Shown here: positions 26,296-35,967 of the stretch, piece after piece
Layout: each line of letters begins with the position of its first letter
How positions within the stretch are numbered: the first letter of the stretch is position 1
The notes under the pieces: model-generated
What the model saw: the letters and a program-made list of their open reading frames with translations, nothing else
Databases searched by the model: none
What the model was told of the DNA's origin: nothing
Position numbers and translations under genes: made by a program
DNA from: Gilliamella bombicola
GTDB lineage: Bacteria > Pseudomonadota > Gammaproteobacteria > Enterobacterales > Orbaceae
Assembly (NCBI RefSeq): GCF_900094945.1
Contig: NZ_FMAQ01000017.1
Location: 1 to 40,901, forward strand
Length of the DNA: 40,901 nucleotides
Reading direction: 5' to 3'

Positions 26296-26844
26296 ATGAT
26301 TGATGCTATTTCATTTGGTGCTGAATGGTTTATTGGTTTATTCCAAGAAGGCGGAAAAGTATTTGTTGGGATGGTAACGGGAATTTTACCATTATTAATT
26401 TCATTACTTGTTGTAATGAATGCAGTGATTAAATTTATTGGGCAAGAACGTATTGAGCGTTTAGCGCAAGCTTGTGCGGGTAATCCCATTTCTAGATATT
26501 TACTGTTACCGCTTATTGGTACTTTTGTTTTTTGTAATCCGATGACATTAAGTTTAGGTCGTTTTATGCCAGAGTTTTACAAACCAAGCTACTATGCAGC
26601 TTCATCTTATAGTTGCCATTCAATGAATGGATTATTTCCACACGTTAACCCTGGTGAGCTCTTTGTTTATTTGGGGATAGCGGCAGGTTTAACTACATTA
26701 CATTTACCTTTAGGTCCTCTTGCTGTGAGCTATTTCCTTGTTGGTTTAGGCACTAACTTTTTTAGAGGTTGGATTACTGACTTTTGTACAGCCATTTTTG
26801 AAAGAAAAATGGGTATTAAATTAGAAAGAAAAGTTCATCTGTAA
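26296..26844 (+). CDS. srlA: PTS glucitol/sorbitol transporter subunit IIC
   Basis: SrlA is one of the two membrane subunits of the glucitol PTS (182 aa; E. coli 187). Conserved features include [19 protein letters not shown] near the N-terminus, the [19 protein letters not shown] segment with the conserved ...[17 protein letters not shown] stretch, and [20 protein letters not shown]. It has about four hydrophobic helices. The start follows AGGAGA. It begins the operon srlA-srlE-srlB-srlD-gutM-srlR, the E. coli order. Confidence 0.95.
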   Translation: MIDAISFGAEWFIGLFQEGGKVFVGMVTGILPLLISLLVVMNAVIKFIGQERIERLAQACAGNPISRYLLLPLIGTFVFCNPMTLSLGRFMPEFYKPSYYAASSYSCHSMNGLFPHVNPGELFVYLGIAAGLTTLHLPLGPLAVSYFLVGLGTNFFRGWITDFCTAIFERKMGIKLERKVHL

Positions 26845-26863
26845 AATTATAAGGAATATAAAA

Positions 26864-27871
26864 ATGGCTAAATTTATTCGTATTGAAAGAGGCGAAGCTG
26901 GTTGGGGTGGGCCTTTGGAACTTCCTGTCATTGCAGGGAAAAAAATTGTCTATATTGCAGCAGGAACTCGTCCAGCGATTGTTGATACATTAGCAGAATT
27001 AACCGGGTGGGAAGCTATTGATGGATTCAAAGAAGGTGAACCACCTAAAGAGGAAATCGGTGTAGCGGTTATTGATTGCGGTGGAACGTTACGTTGTGGT
27101 ATCTATCCAAAAAACCGCGTACCAACTGTCAATATTCATGCAACAGGTAAATCAGGTCCTCTTGCCCAATATATTGTTGAAGATATTTATGTTTCAGCAG
27201 TAAAGACAAACAATATCAAATTGATAGAAAAAGAAGGTGATAGCGTAAGCGAAATGGCATCAGCAGCCAAAGAACCGCAAACAAATAATAAATCAGCTGA
27301 ATTTAAGGAATATGACAGCAGTAAAAAAATTACTGAACAAAGCGACGGATTACTAGCAAGGATTGGTATTGGTATGGGATCTGGCGTTGCCGTTTTCTTC
27401 CAAGCTGGTCGTGATACTATTGATACGGTACTTAAAACAATACTTCCTTTTATGGCGTTTGTATCAGCATTAATTGGAATCATCATTGCATCGGGATTAG
27501 GTAATTTTATTGCCCATGGGCTTGTTCCTCTAGCAAACAACCCATTTGGACTTGTTATATTAGCCTTGATCTGTTCTTTCCCATTACTTTCTCCTTTCTT
27601 AGGTCCTGGCGCGGTTATTGCTCAAGTTATTGGTACTTTAGTTGGTGTACAAATTGGGCTTGGTAATATTCCTCCTCATTTAGCATTACCTGCATTGTTT
27701 GCTATTAATGCTCAAGCTGCATGTGACTTTATTCCTGTGGGGTTATCACTAGCTGAAGCTAAACAAGATACAGTGAGAGTAGGGGTTCCATCTGTGTTGG
27801 TTAGTCGTTTTTTAACTGGCGCACCAACGGTCTTAATTGCATGGGCTGTTTCATTATTTATATATCAATAA
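26864..27871 (+). CDS. srlE: PTS glucitol/sorbitol transporter subunit IIB
   Basis: SrlE carries the IIB phosphorylation domain and membrane helices of the glucitol PTS. At 335 aa it is slightly longer than E. coli SrlE (319), because of a hydrophilic linker at about 125-160 (rich in Ser, Lys and Glu). The phosphocysteine is Cys72 in [14 protein letters not shown]. The C-terminal membrane part has [20 protein letters not shown] and [20 protein letters not shown], both typical. A 51-base gap with a hairpin separates it from srlB. Confidence 0.95.
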   Translation: MAKFIRIERGEAGWGGPLELPVIAGKKIVYIAAGTRPAIVDTLAELTGWEAIDGFKEGEPPKEEIGVAVIDCGGTLRCGIYPKNRVPTVNIHATGKSGPLAQYIVEDIYVSAVKTNNIKLIEKEGDSVSEMASAAKEPQTNNKSAEFKEYDSSKKITEQSDGLLARIGIGMGSGVAVFFQAGRDTIDTVLKTILPFMAFVSALIGIIIASGLGNFIAHGLVPLANNPFGLVILALICSFPLLSPFLGPGAVIAQVIGTLVGVQIGLGNIPPHLALPALFAINAQAACDFIPVGLSLAEAKQDTVRVGVPSVLVSRFLTGAPTVLIAWAVSLFIYQ

Positions 27872-27879
27872 ATTAAAAA

Positions 27880-27899
27880 ATGGGATGGATAAATCCCAT
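27880..27899 (+). other. Hairpin between srlE and srlB
   Basis: ATGGGAT (27880-27886) and ATCCCAT (27893-27899) form a 7-bp stem with a 6-base loop. No T run follows. It may tune stability of the membrane-subunit mRNA relative to the downstream soluble enzymes. Confidence 0.5.
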
Positions 27900-27922
27900 C
27901 TTAAGCGGACGGAAGGTTAATA

Positions 27923-28291
27923 ATGGCAAATGTTATCTATCATTCAAAAATTAATCAAATTGGTGAATTTGCCCAAGAGGCATTAGCTGATGGAATGCTA
28001 ATCCTGTTTAAGAATGGCGCACCAGCAGATTTAGCTGAGTACTGTTTTGTTCACAGTCATGATGATTTGCAGCAAGACTTGCAAGTAGGTCAGGAAATTA
28101 AATTAGGTAAACATGTTTATGAAATTACTGCAGTCGGTGATGTAGGCAGTATCAATTTTCGAGAGTTGGGACATATCACATTAAGATTTGATGGTAATCA
28201 TCAGGCTGAATTGCCTGGAACGGTACATGTAAAAGGTGATGTACCAGATCAACTTTCTGTGGGTGATGAAATTATAATTTTAAATGACTAA
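27923..28291 (+). CDS. srlB: PTS glucitol/sorbitol transporter subunit IIA
   Basis: SrlB is the cytoplasmic IIA phosphocarrier of the glucitol PTS. The 122-aa product (E. coli 123) has the phosphorylated histidine at His44 in YCFVHSH and the conserved GDVGSINFRELGHITLRFDG region, followed by ELPGTVHV near the C-terminus. It receives phosphate from HPr and gives it to SrlE. A GGAAGG ribosome binding site precedes it, and srlD follows after 11 bases. Confidence 0.95.
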   Translation: MANVIYHSKINQIGEFAQEALADGMLILFKNGAPADLAEYCFVHSHDDLQQDLQVGQEIKLGKHVYEITAVGDVGSINFRELGHITLRFDGNHQAELPGTVHVKGDVPDQLSVGDEIIILND

Positions 28292-28302
28292 GGAACTTAA
28301 AA

Positions 28303-29082
28303 ATGAAACAAGTAGCAGTCGTTGTAGGTGGTGGCCAAACTTTAGGCGAATTTTTATGTAAAGGCATAGCCGATGCAGGATACAAAGTTGTTGTTGCTGA
28401 TTTAAATGTTACTAATGCAAATAAAGTGGCAGAAGAAATTAACAAAAAACATGGAGCAGGTACAGCAAAAGGTTTTGCTGTTGATGCAACAAATGAAGAC
28501 AGTGTAATTAAACTTGCTCAAGATACTGATAATACATTCAAACGTGTTGACCTAATGGTCTACAGTGCGGGTATTGCAAGAGCTGCACCTATTACTAATT
28601 TTACATTAAGTGATTTTCAATTATCAGTTAATGTAAATCTTACTGGCTATTTTTTATGTGCGCGTGAGTTTGCTAAATTAATGGTAAAACACAAAACTCA
28701 TGGACGAATTATCCAAATTAACTCCAAATCAGGCAAAGTAGGTAGTAAGCATAATTCTGGTTATAGTGCAGCTAAATTTGGTGGTGTTGGATTAACGCAA
28801 TCACTGGCACTTGATCTCGCTGATTATGGTATTACGGTAAACTCATTAATGTTGGGGAATTTATTAAAATCACCAATGTTCCAATCATTAATACCTCAAT
28901 ATGCTAAAAAATTAGGTATTCCAGATGAGCAAGTTGAGCAAGTTTATATTGATAAAGTGCCGTTAAAACGTGGTTGTGATTATCAAGATGTCCTTAACGT
29001 ATTACTATTTTATGCAAGCGATAAAGCATCTTATTGCACAGGACAATCAATCAACATTACAGGTGGACAAGTAATGTTTTAG
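28303..29082 (+). CDS. srlD: Sorbitol-6-phosphate 2-dehydrogenase
   Basis: SrlD oxidises D-glucitol 6-phosphate to fructose 6-phosphate with NAD. It is a short-chain dehydrogenase of 259 aa, equal in length to E. coli SrlD. The nucleotide loop GGGQTLGEFL is at 9-18, Asp33 in VVADLN selects NAD, NSKSGKVGSKH leads to the catalytic Tyr154/Lys158 in YSAAK, and ITGGQVMF closes the protein as in the family. Besides glucitol use, it is the only visible enzyme able to process the product of SorE, since sorD is absent from the sor operon here. Confidence 0.96.
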   Translation: MKQVAVVVGGGQTLGEFLCKGIADAGYKVVVADLNVTNANKVAEEINKKHGAGTAKGFAVDATNEDSVIKLAQDTDNTFKRVDLMVYSAGIARAAPITNFTLSDFQLSVNVNLTGYFLCAREFAKLMVKHKTHGRIIQINSKSGKVGSKHNSGYSAAKFGGVGLTQSLALDLADYGITVNSLMLGNLLKSPMFQSLIPQYAKKLGIPDEQVEQVYIDKVPLKRGCDYQDVLNVLLFYASDKASYCTGQSINITGGQVMF

Positions 29083-29089
29083 TTAAAAT

Positions 29090-29127
29090 AAAGTGCGAAA
29101 GTTAATTTACGACTTATCGCACTTTTT
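29090..29127 (+). terminator. Hairpin with T run between srlD and gutM (attenuator-like)
   Basis: AAAGTGCGA (29090-29098) and TCGCACTTT (29117-29125) form a 9-bp stem with an 18-base loop, followed by TTT. It lies 7 bases after srlD and could end most transcripts before the regulatory genes gutM and srlR. Confidence 0.7.
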
Positions 29128-29160
29128 ATTCTAACTTAAATAAAATGGAAAACCACAAAT

Positions 29161-29520
29161 ATGACAACCACGTTAATTACTATTGCCTTAATTGCTTGGT
29201 GTATCCAAATCGTTTTTAGTTGGTTTCAAATTCGCCGTTTTAATCAAGCTTTCTTAGCTATGAAAAAAGGCACTTATTTAGGCGTTGGTCGTAGCAAAGG
29301 TAAACGGTTTATGCCAAGGGTATTAATTGCAATTTCATTAGATGAAAATAAAGTCGTTATCGATTCAGTCATAATGAAGGGGATAACGGTATTTGCTTTA
29401 CCTAAACCCATTTTACAATTACACGGATTATCAGTATCAAAAATCATTCCAGAAAAGATATTTCCGAATGATGCAGCATCACAAAGTGCATTAACTACTG
29501 CCTTAACGGCAAATAATTGA
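29161..29520 (+). CDS. gutM: Glucitol operon activator GutM
   Basis: GutM is a small positive regulator of the glucitol operon in E. coli; how it acts is not settled. The 119-aa product matches the family (E. coli 119 aa): an N-terminal hydrophobic helix (LITIALIAWCIQIVFSWFQI, about 5-24), RRFNQAF, the central GRSKGKRFMPRVL stretch and DENKVVIDSVIMKGITVF. The membrane helix suggests inner-membrane location. It lies between the attenuator-like hairpin and srlR, as in E. coli. Confidence 0.9.
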   Translation: MTTTLITIALIAWCIQIVFSWFQIRRFNQAFLAMKKGTYLGVGRSKGKRFMPRVLIAISLDENKVVIDSVIMKGITVFALPKPILQLHGLSVSKIIPEKIFPNDAASQSALTTALTANN

Positions 29521-29619
29521 AAATTATCTTTTATTTTAAAAAGTAATTTCTTTCATTGTACAGTATAATATTTTGTAAAATAAAAATTTTTGTATACTAA
29601 TAATGATGGAATTTTTTGT

Positions 29620-30399
29620 ATGAAAGTAAGGCTACGACAAACAGCTATTTTAGAATACCTCCAAAACCATGGACAGGTTAGTGTTGATGAATTGGTTGAA
29701 CATTTTAAAACAACAGGAACAACTATTCGAAAAGATTTAACCCAGCTTCACCAAAGTGGTTTGGTTTTACGTACTTATGGTGGTGCTATGTTAAATCGTG
29801 AAGTTGGTGATAGAGCCATCGATCATAAAACTTACATTAATACAGCATCGAAAAAAGCAATAGCAGAAGAAGCGGCTAACCTGATTCATGAGGGCGATTC
29901 AATTATTTTTGATTCTGGTAGTACCGTTGCACAAATGATACCTATGCTTGCTAAATTCGATAATCTGACTATTTTGACTAATAGCCTACATATAGTAAAC
30001 GAGCTAGTTGCTTACAATAATAATTATACCATTATTCTATCTGGGGGGACCTTTCGTCGAAAATCAGCCTCTTTTCACAGTAATAGTGTATCGACAGCAG
30101 CCGCATTTGAACTTTATACATTTGATAAACTATTTATGGGCGCCGATGGAGTAGATTTAGTGGGTGGCATAACAACTTTTAATGAAAGTTATCACGGTAG
30201 TGTGGCGATGAGCAAAGCAGCAGCAAAATTAATATTATTAGCTGACTCAACTAAATTTGGACGACGTAGCCCAAATGTAGTTTGTGAGCTAAGTGCTGTC
30301 GATACAATTATCACTGATGATAATTTAGATGATAGATATTATGATGCACTAATGCAAAAAGGTATTAAAGTGATTAAAGTAAAAGTGATTGATAAATAA
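29620..30399 (+). CDS. srlR: Glucitol operon repressor (DeoR family)
   Basis: SrlR represses the glucitol operon when the inducer is absent. The 259-aa product (E. coli 257) has the DeoR helix-turn-helix at the N-terminus ([20 protein letters not shown], then [13 protein letters not shown]) and the sugar-phosphate-binding DeoR C-terminal domain ([68 protein letters not shown]). ATG 29620 is chosen since it gives [15 protein letters not shown], aligned with E. coli; a TTG at 29590 would add ten residues. Sequence 29521-29619 is AT-rich and may hold a separate weak promoter (TATAAT at 29564-29569). Confidence 0.94.
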   Translation: MKVRLRQTAILEYLQNHGQVSVDELVEHFKTTGTTIRKDLTQLHQSGLVLRTYGGAMLNREVGDRAIDHKTYINTASKKAIAEEAANLIHEGDSIIFDSGSTVAQMIPMLAKFDNLTILTNSLHIVNELVAYNNNYTIILSGGTFRRKSASFHSNSVSTAAAFELYTFDKLFMGADGVDLVGGITTFNESYHGSVAMSKAAAKLILLADSTKFGRRSPNVVCELSAVDTIITDDNLDDRYYDALMQKGIKVIKVKVIDK

Positions 30400-30463
30400 T
30401 ATAAAAATAGCATTATCTAAATACGGTTAGAAAAAATAAATAAAATTGATTTAAAGCTTATTT

Positions 30464-30506
30464 TAGATGGATCAACCTATTGTAAAAAATAATGTTAATC
30501 CATCTA
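30464..30506. terminator. Inverted repeat between convergent srlR and serA
   Basis: TAGATGGATCAAC (30464-30476) and GTTAATCCATCTA (30494-30506) pair over 13 positions with one G-T type mismatch around a 17-base A/T-rich loop. It sits between convergent genes and may stop transcription from both sides, although no strong T run follows on either strand. Confidence 0.55.
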
Positions 30507-30521
30507 CCTAGTTTGAATCGC

Positions 30522-31763
30522 TTAAAATAACAGTCTGGCTCGGATTGTCCCTGATACATTTTTCAGTTTCACTAACAATTCTTCAGCTTTGCTTTGTTCA
30601 ACTCTATCAATATCAATTACAACATAACCAATTTTAGGATCGGTTTGTAAGTACTGGGCCGAAATATTCAAACCTTGTTCGGCAAATAAGGTATTAATGG
30701 CGGTTAATACACCGGGTTGATTATGGTGAATATTGATAAAACGGCTTGCGCCTTTAGCTGGAATTGGTAAAGAGGCTTCTGGAAAATTAACCGCTGAAAG
30801 CGTTGCGCCAGTGTCTGAGTATTTAGCTAGTTTTGTAGCAACTTCAATACCAATGTTTTCTTGTGCTTCGCTTGTTGAACCACCAATGTGTGGTGTAATA
30901 ATCACGTTATCAAATTGGCACAATGGTGATTCAAACGGATCGTTATTACTAGCCGGTTCAGTTGGGAAAACATCAATGGCTGCACCGCTCAATTTATGAG
31001 TGTTTAGCGCTTTAGTTAATGCATCAATATCGATGACTCTACCGCGTGAAGCATTAATCAAAATTGAACCTGATTTCATAGCATCGATTTCGTTATCACT
31101 GATCATTTTTATGGTCGTTGCGTTTTCCGGCACATGCATGGTGACTATATCGCTTATAGCCAATAACTCTTTCATTGTTGAAATTTGTTTAGCATTACCT
31201 AAAGGCAGTTTTGTTTCGATATCATAAAAATAGACATTCATCCCTAGTGATTCAGCTAAAATGCTTAATTGGCTACCAATATGGCCATAGCCAATGATGC
31301 CTAAATTTTTACCACGTGCCTCGTGCGAACCGGTGGCAATCTTATTCCATTTGCCTTGGTGTGCTTTAGCGTTTGCTTCAGGCACTCGGCGCAATAACAA
31401 AATTGCTTCAGCTAAAACAAGTTCAGCAACTGATCGAGTATTAGAAAATGGCGCATTAAATACTGGAATGCCTTTCACCGTTGCCGCATCAAGATCCACT
31501 TGATTGGTGCCAATACAAAAACAGCCAATGCCAGCGAGTTTTGGCGCTGCGTCGATGATATCTTTGGTTAACTGTGTTCTTGAGCGGATCCCAATAAAAC
31601 GGACATCCTTTAAGGCTTGTTGTAGTTCTTCGGGCGATAATGCTCCTTTATGATATTCGATATTGGTAAAGCCTGCGGATTTTAATACATCTATTGCGCT
31701 AGGGTGGATGCCCTCAAGTAACAAAAATTTGTTTTCATCTTTGGTTAAAGTCTGAATAACCAT
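30522..31763 (-). CDS. serA: D-3-phosphoglycerate dehydrogenase
   Basis: SerA oxidises 3-phosphoglycerate, the first step of serine synthesis. The 413-aa product (E. coli 410) has the NAD loop GIIGYGHIGSQ (155-165), and the catalytic Arg240 (NASRGRV), Glu269 (DVFPTEP) and His292 (TPHIGGST), at the same numbers as E. coli. The C-terminal ACT domain (about 340-413) has NIHHNQPGVL with His346/His347 and Asn348, matching the serine-binding site, so serine feedback inhibition is expected. rpiA lies 35 bases upstream on the same strand, so the two may be cotranscribed, as their neighbourhood in E. coli suggests. Confidence 0.97.
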   Translation of the reverse strand: MVIQTLTKDENKFLLLEGIHPSAIDVLKSAGFTNIEYHKGALSPEELQQALKDVRFIGIRSRTQLTKDIIDAAPKLAGIGCFCIGTNQVDLDAATVKGIPVFNAPFSNTRSVAELVLAEAILLLRRVPEANAKAHQGKWNKIATGSHEARGKNLGIIGYGHIGSQLSILAESLGMNVYFYDIETKLPLGNAKQISTMKELLAISDIVTMHVPENATTIKMISDNEIDAMKSGSILINASRGRVIDIDALTKALNTHKLSGAAIDVFPTEPASNNDPFESPLCQFDNVIITPHIGGSTSEAQENIGIEVATKLAKYSDTGATLSAVNFPEASLPIPAKGASRFINIHHNQPGVLTAINTLFAEQGLNISAQYLQTDPKIGYVVIDIDRVEQSKAEELLVKLKNVSGTIRARLLF

Positions 31764-31798
31764 TATTTCCTCTCTTAAATTTATTCTAACAAATGATC

Positions 31799-32455
31799 TT
31801 ATCTGAGCTCTTTTACACCCGTGCTACACCCAACTAGTGCAATATCAGCGCCTTTATTCGCAAATAAGCCAACGGTGACCACACCTGCAATACTATTAAT
31901 TTTATTTTCTAATTCCATTGGCTTTGCGATGATGAGATCATGAACATCCAAAATAACATTACCATTATCAGTGACTACACCTTGACGATATATTGGTTTT
32001 CCACCCAGTTTAAATAATTCGCGAGCAACATAAGAACGAGCCATAGGAATTACTTCAACTGGTAATGGAAATGAGCCTAATACATCAACCACTTTTGACT
32101 CATCAACAATACAAATAAATTGCTTAGCAATGGCTGAAACAATTTTTTCGCGGGTTAAAGCTGCGCCACCACCTTTAATCATTTGTAAATGATGATTGAT
32201 TTCATCGGCACCATCGACATAAACATCTAAGCTATCGACTTGGTTACAATCTAATACCGGAATGCCATAGCTTTTTAATTTTTGAGTTGATGCTTCTGAA
32301 CTTGAAACAGTCCCTTTGATCTGATCTTTAATTGTTGCTAATGCATCAATAAAATGGGATGCTGTTGAGCCAGTTCCCACACCGACATAAGAATCAGGTT
32401 TGATAAATTTTAATGCAGACCAACCTACAGCTTTTTTTAATTCGTCTTGAGTCAT
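31799..32455 (-). CDS. rpiA: Ribose-5-phosphate isomerase A
   Basis: RpiA interconverts ribose 5-phosphate and ribulose 5-phosphate in the pentose phosphate pathway. The 218-aa product (E. coli 219) has the phosphate loop [12 protein letters not shown] (25-36), the catalytic region DGADEIN with Asp81 and Asp84, Lys94 in [12 protein letters not shown], and Glu103. It is divergent from argP across 208 bases, the same arrangement as in E. coli, and is followed by serA. Confidence 0.97.
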   Translation of the reverse strand: MTQDELKKAVGWSALKFIKPDSYVGVGTGSTASHFIDALATIKDQIKGTVSSSEASTQKLKSYGIPVLDCNQVDSLDVYVDGADEINHHLQMIKGGGAALTREKIVSAIAKQFICIVDESKVVDVLGSFPLPVEVIPMARSYVARELFKLGGKPIYRQGVVTDNGNVILDVHDLIIAKPMELENKINSIAGVVTVGLFANKGADIALVGCSTGVKELR

Positions 32456-32503
32456 GATATCACCCTAATTTGAGGATAATTTTTGTTAAAAAAATAAAAT
32501 TTT

Positions 32504-32559
32504 GAAAGCAAAATCATTGAAGATATGGCATAGTAACTAATTGGAAAGCAAAAATCATT
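32504..32559. repeat. Direct repeat in the rpiA/argP intergenic region
   Basis: GAAAGCAAAATCATT (32504-32518) recurs as GAAAGCAAAAATCATT (32544-32559), differing by one A. The copies start 40 bases apart, about four helical turns. The spacing and divergent promoters suggest binding of a dimeric or tetrameric regulator. Downstream, AAATATATTAA and TTAATATATTT (32572-32596) form an AT inverted repeat. Confidence 0.55.
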
Positions 32560-32663
32560 AGGATTTTAAGAAAATATATTAATTTTTAATATATTTATAA
32601 TTTATTGCGGTATTAAATTAGTTTAAATATTCAAGCAATGAGCAAATCATTATTAAAGAGATT

Positions 32664-33563
32664 ATGAAGCGTCCAGATTATAGAGCATTACAAGCATTAG
32701 ATGCAGTGATAAAAGAGCGAGGATTTGAACGAGCAGCAGATAAGTTGTGTATAACACAACCTGCGGTATCGCAACGTATTAAACAATTAGAAAGCTTTTT
32801 TGGTCAGCAATTATTGGTCAGAACCATTCCACCAAAAGCCACTAAACAAGGTGAACATCTTTTAGGGTTATTGCACCAAGTTGAGTTATTAGAACAACAA
32901 TGGTTGGGGGATAATGAACAAAATACAACACCGTTATCATTATCTATTGCAATCAATGCCGATTCGTTAGCGACTTGGTTATTACCTGCATTAAAACCAG
33001 TTTTAGATAAAAATATCTTACGGTTTGATATACAAGTTAAAGACGAAGAGCATACGCTAGAGCTATTGCGTTTAGGCACCGTGGTTGCTGCAATTAGCAT
33101 TCAAGCTAACCCTTTACCGGGTTGCCTATCTGATTTATTAGGTGCACTAGACTATATTTTTGTGGCCTCTCCTGATTTTGCTAAAAAATACTTTCCAAAT
33201 GGTGTAACTCGCTCCTCATTATTAAAAGCTCCAGCAGTTGCATTTGACCATCTAGATGACATGCATCAAGCGTTTTTGCAAGAAAACTTCAATCTCACGC
33301 CAGGCAGTGTAATTTGCCATATTACCAGTTCATCTGAAGCCTTTGTACAACTAGCTAAACAAGGTTCAGCGTGTTGTATGCTACCAAAATTACAGGTTGA
33401 ACAAGAATTAAAAAGTGGTGAATTAATCAATTTAACGGAAGGGTTATATCAAAGACGAATGTTATATTGGCATCGTTTTGCTCCAGAAAGTAGTGTAATG
33501 AAAAATATCTCTGAAGCTTTGATCTGTTATGCTCAAAATACATTATCACAACCTCAGGTTTAG
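32664..33563 (+). CDS. argP: LysR-family regulator ArgP
   Basis: ArgP (IciA) controls arginine and lysine export and amino-acid genes in E. coli, responding to both amino acids. The 299-aa product (E. coli 297) starts [20 protein letters not shown] and has the LysR helix-turn-helix (about 17-37, [20 protein letters not shown]), the FFGQQLLVR turn, then the effector domain ([39 protein letters not shown]). It is divergent from rpiA as in E. coli. The start is preceded by a weak AAAGAG. hemE follows after 98 bases with no visible terminator. Confidence 0.94.
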   Translation: MKRPDYRALQALDAVIKERGFERAADKLCITQPAVSQRIKQLESFFGQQLLVRTIPPKATKQGEHLLGLLHQVELLEQQWLGDNEQNTTPLSLSIAINADSLATWLLPALKPVLDKNILRFDIQVKDEEHTLELLRLGTVVAAISIQANPLPGCLSDLLGALDYIFVASPDFAKKYFPNGVTRSSLLKAPAVAFDHLDDMHQAFLQENFNLTPGSVICHITSSSEAFVQLAKQGSACCMLPKLQVEQELKSGELINLTEGLYQRRMLYWHRFAPESSVMKNISEALICYAQNTLSQPQV

Positions 33564-33661
33564 AGCACAAATAATAGATAAAAAATGTGATTTTGATATT
33601 TAAACGCATACTTTCCTGAAATTTTTGACAAACTAACCTCTTTATTGAAAGAACTGAAGAT

Positions 33662-34735
33662 ATGAGCCAATTAAAAAATGATCGTTATTTACGTGCTTTG
33701 CAATGTTTACCAGTGGACTACACACCGATTTGGATGATGCGTCAAGCTGGTCGCTATTTATCTGAGTATCGCCAGTTAAGAGCAAAAGCAGGGGATTTTA
33801 TGACTTTATGTCAAACGCCCGAGCTCGCTTGCGAAGCGACTTTACAGCCCATAGCACGATATAAACTTGATGCTGCTATTATCTTTTCTGATATTTTAAC
33901 CATTCCTGATGCTATGGGGCTTGGTTTACATTTTGAGGCAGGTGAAGGGCCTAAATTTACAAAATCGATTACTTGCATGTCTGATATTGAGAAATTACCG
34001 ATTCCTGATCCAAATCAATCACTTAATTATGTGATGGAGGCGATTCGTTTAACTCAAAAAGAGCTCAATGGCAAAGTACCGTTAATTGGATTTTCAGGCA
34101 GTCCATGGACATTAGCAACCTACATGATAGAAGGAGGGAGCAGTAAAGCGTTTACTAAAATAAAAAAAATGCTTTATAGCGAACCTAAAGCGCTACATCG
34201 ACTACTTGAAAAGCTTGCTGATAGCGTGGCCTTGTACTTAAATGCCCAAATTGAAGCCGGAGCACAATCTATTATGATTTTTGATACTTGGGGTGGAGTA
34301 TTGAGCCATCAAAGTTATCAAACATTCTCATTGCATTATATGCAATTAATCTTATCAAAATTAAAACGTGGTCATAAAACGTCAGACATCACCTCTTATG
34401 TACCTGTCACGCTTTTTACAAAGGGTGGAGGATTATGGTTCGATAGTATTGCCAATACAGGTTGTGATGCTATTGGTGTTGACTGGACTGTAAATTTGAG
34501 CTCAATTGCCTCAAAGGGAAAAATTGCCGTACAAGGCAACTTAGATCCATCCGTTTTATATGCTGATAAACTTACAATCGAATCTAATGTTAGCACCATT
34601 CTTAACGAATTTGGTGCTTATTCTGGTCATATTTTTAATTTAGGTCACGGTATTCATCAAGATATTCCCGTTGAACATGTGCAATATTTAATTGACGCAG
34701 TGCATCAAAAGTCTAAAAGGTTTCATCATGATTAA
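33662..34735 (+). CDS. hemE: Uroporphyrinogen decarboxylase
   Basis: HemE removes four carboxyl groups from uroporphyrinogen III to give coproporphyrinogen III in haem synthesis. The 357-aa product (E. coli 354) has the signature [12 protein letters not shown] (22-33) with Arg27 and Arg31, the catalytic Asp77 in [10 protein letters not shown], and [17 protein letters not shown]. It overlaps the next gene yjaG by 8 bases. In E. coli nfi lies between hemE and yjaG; it is absent here. Confidence 0.97.
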   Translation: MSQLKNDRYLRALQCLPVDYTPIWMMRQAGRYLSEYRQLRAKAGDFMTLCQTPELACEATLQPIARYKLDAAIIFSDILTIPDAMGLGLHFEAGEGPKFTKSITCMSDIEKLPIPDPNQSLNYVMEAIRLTQKELNGKVPLIGFSGSPWTLATYMIEGGSSKAFTKIKKMLYSEPKALHRLLEKLADSVALYLNAQIEAGAQSIMIFDTWGGVLSHQSYQTFSLHYMQLILSKLKRGHKTSDITSYVPVTLFTKGGGLWFDSIANTGCDAIGVDWTVNLSSIASKGKIAVQGNLDPSVLYADKLTIESNVSTILNEFGAYSGHIFNLGHGIHQDIPVEHVQYLIDAVHQKSKRFHHD

Positions 34736-35321
34736 AAACCCTATTCAATTAAGAATAGAAAAGTTACCACAATGGCAACAACGTTTATTTATGGCTTGCC
34801 TATGTGAACGAATGTATCCCAATTTTGTTTTTTATTGCCAGCAACAACAAAATGAAGAAGATGCAAAGAGCTACAAAAAAATACTAGATTTAGTCTGGGA
34901 ATCATTACTGGTTGAAGATGTTAAAATCAACTTCGATTTACAGCTTGAAAAATTAGAAGCCATTATTCCTACGGTAACTGACGACAGCCCTTATATGGTT
35001 TACCCTGCTATTGATGCTTGTCAGGCGCTTAGTGAAGCTCTACATTCTTATTTAAGTGGTGAAATAGCCGAACATAGTGCCAAGGTAAGTGGTATATCCG
35101 CCACTACCGTTGCCGAATTTGAAATGACTAAAACCAATGTTGCGCTATCTGAAGACGAACAACAAAACTTACAGAGCGTTGTTGACGAGTTTGATTTGCA
35201 GTGGGAACTCTTTCGATTATTACGCGATGAAACCAACGAAACGATTGAGTTAATAAAAGGCTTAAAAGATGAAATACGGTCGGCTAAAACAAGTAATATT
35301 GGTGTTTTTTTGAGCAATTAA
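34728..35321 (+). CDS. yjaG: DUF416 protein YjaG
   Basis: A 197-aa protein of the uncharacterised DUF416 family. It matches E. coli YjaG (196 aa): [18 protein letters not shown] near [29 protein letters not shown], the central [17 protein letters not shown] and the end SNIGVFL. ATG 34728, with AAAAGG upstream, is preferred to an earlier start at 34692 because it aligns with the family start and gives a short ATGATTAA overlap with hemE. In E. coli this gene lies between nfi and hupA; the role is unknown. Confidence 0.92.
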   Translation: MIKNPIQLRIEKLPQWQQRLFMACLCERMYPNFVFYCQQQQNEEDAKSYKKILDLVWESLLVEDVKINFDLQLEKLEAIIPTVTDDSPYMVYPAIDACQALSEALHSYLSGEIAEHSAKVSGISATTVAEFEMTKTNVALSEDEQQNLQSVVDEFDLQWELFRLLRDETNETIELIKGLKDEIRSAKTSNIGVFLSN

Positions 35322-35503
35322 GCTATTTGAAGAGTGATTTTTTTATTTTTTATTAAATTTTTCTTTAATCTTAATCAAATATAGACTACATTTAACAGCA
35401 ATGTAACCTAAACATTGTTTACAGTAACGAAGCTAGGATTGTTGATTCTTGCTTTGTATGTAATGTTAACTTTAACAATAAAATAATATGTAAGGATATA
35501 CCC

Positions 35504-35776
35504 ATGAATAAAACAGAACTTGTCGACGCTATTGCTAGCAAAGCAGATATTACTAAAGTTGCAGCTAAAACAGCATTAGAAGCTACATTAGCAGCTATTA
35601 CTGAATCATTAAAAGCTGGTGAACCAGTTCAATTAGTTGGTTTTGGCACATTCAAAGTTAATGCTCGTAAAGCACGTACAGGCCGTAACCCTAAGACTGG
35701 TAAAGAAATTAAAATTGCAGCAAGCAAAGTACCAGCATTTGTATCTGGTAAAAGTTTAAAAGAAGCAATCAAATAA
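35504..35776 (+). CDS. hupA: DNA-binding protein HU-alpha
   Basis: HU is the small histone-like dimer that bends and compacts DNA. The 90-aa product equals E. coli HupA in length and carries the HU signature [19 protein letters not shown] (45-63), with the beta arm, and ends [10 protein letters not shown]. It resembles HupA more than HupB in [22 protein letters not shown], and the position after yjaG matches hupA. The start follows AAGGATA. The 182 bases upstream hold a small hairpin (CAATGT/ACATTG at 35399-35417) but no certain promoter. Confidence 0.97.
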   Translation: MNKTELVDAIASKADITKVAAKTALEATLAAITESLKAGEPVQLVGFGTFKVNARKARTGRNPKTGKEIKIAASKVPAFVSGKSLKEAIK

Positions 35777-35815
35777 GTTGATTCTTTTTCTATCGATGAT
35801 TTTATTGATGGAACA

Positions 35816-35852
35816 TAACAAGGGCATAGAACATTGTTTTATGCCCTTGTTA
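35816..35852 (+). terminator. Terminator-like hairpin after hupA
   Basis: TAACAAGGGCATA (35816-35828) and TATGCCCTTGTTA (35840-35852) pair perfectly over 13 bp with an 11-base loop. The T run is poor, but the stem is long. It lies 40 bases after hupA. Sequence up to 35967 has no gene. Confidence 0.7.
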
Positions 35853-35967
35853 TTGAGCTAAAATAATATGTGCTAAAAATAGAAAACAGCCTATTTTTTT
35901 AAATTTTTAATCTCACCTTGTAACATTTAAACTCAACAGCAAATTAAAAATTGTTTTACCGATAATT

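Noticed and set aside
27187-27540. 117-codon minus-strand frame inside srlE
   Set aside because: Antisense shadow of the SrlE linker and membrane part; no homology seen.
32571-32596. AT inverted repeat near argP as a terminator
   Set aside because: It is only A and T, has no G-C pairs, and lies in a promoter region between divergent genes.
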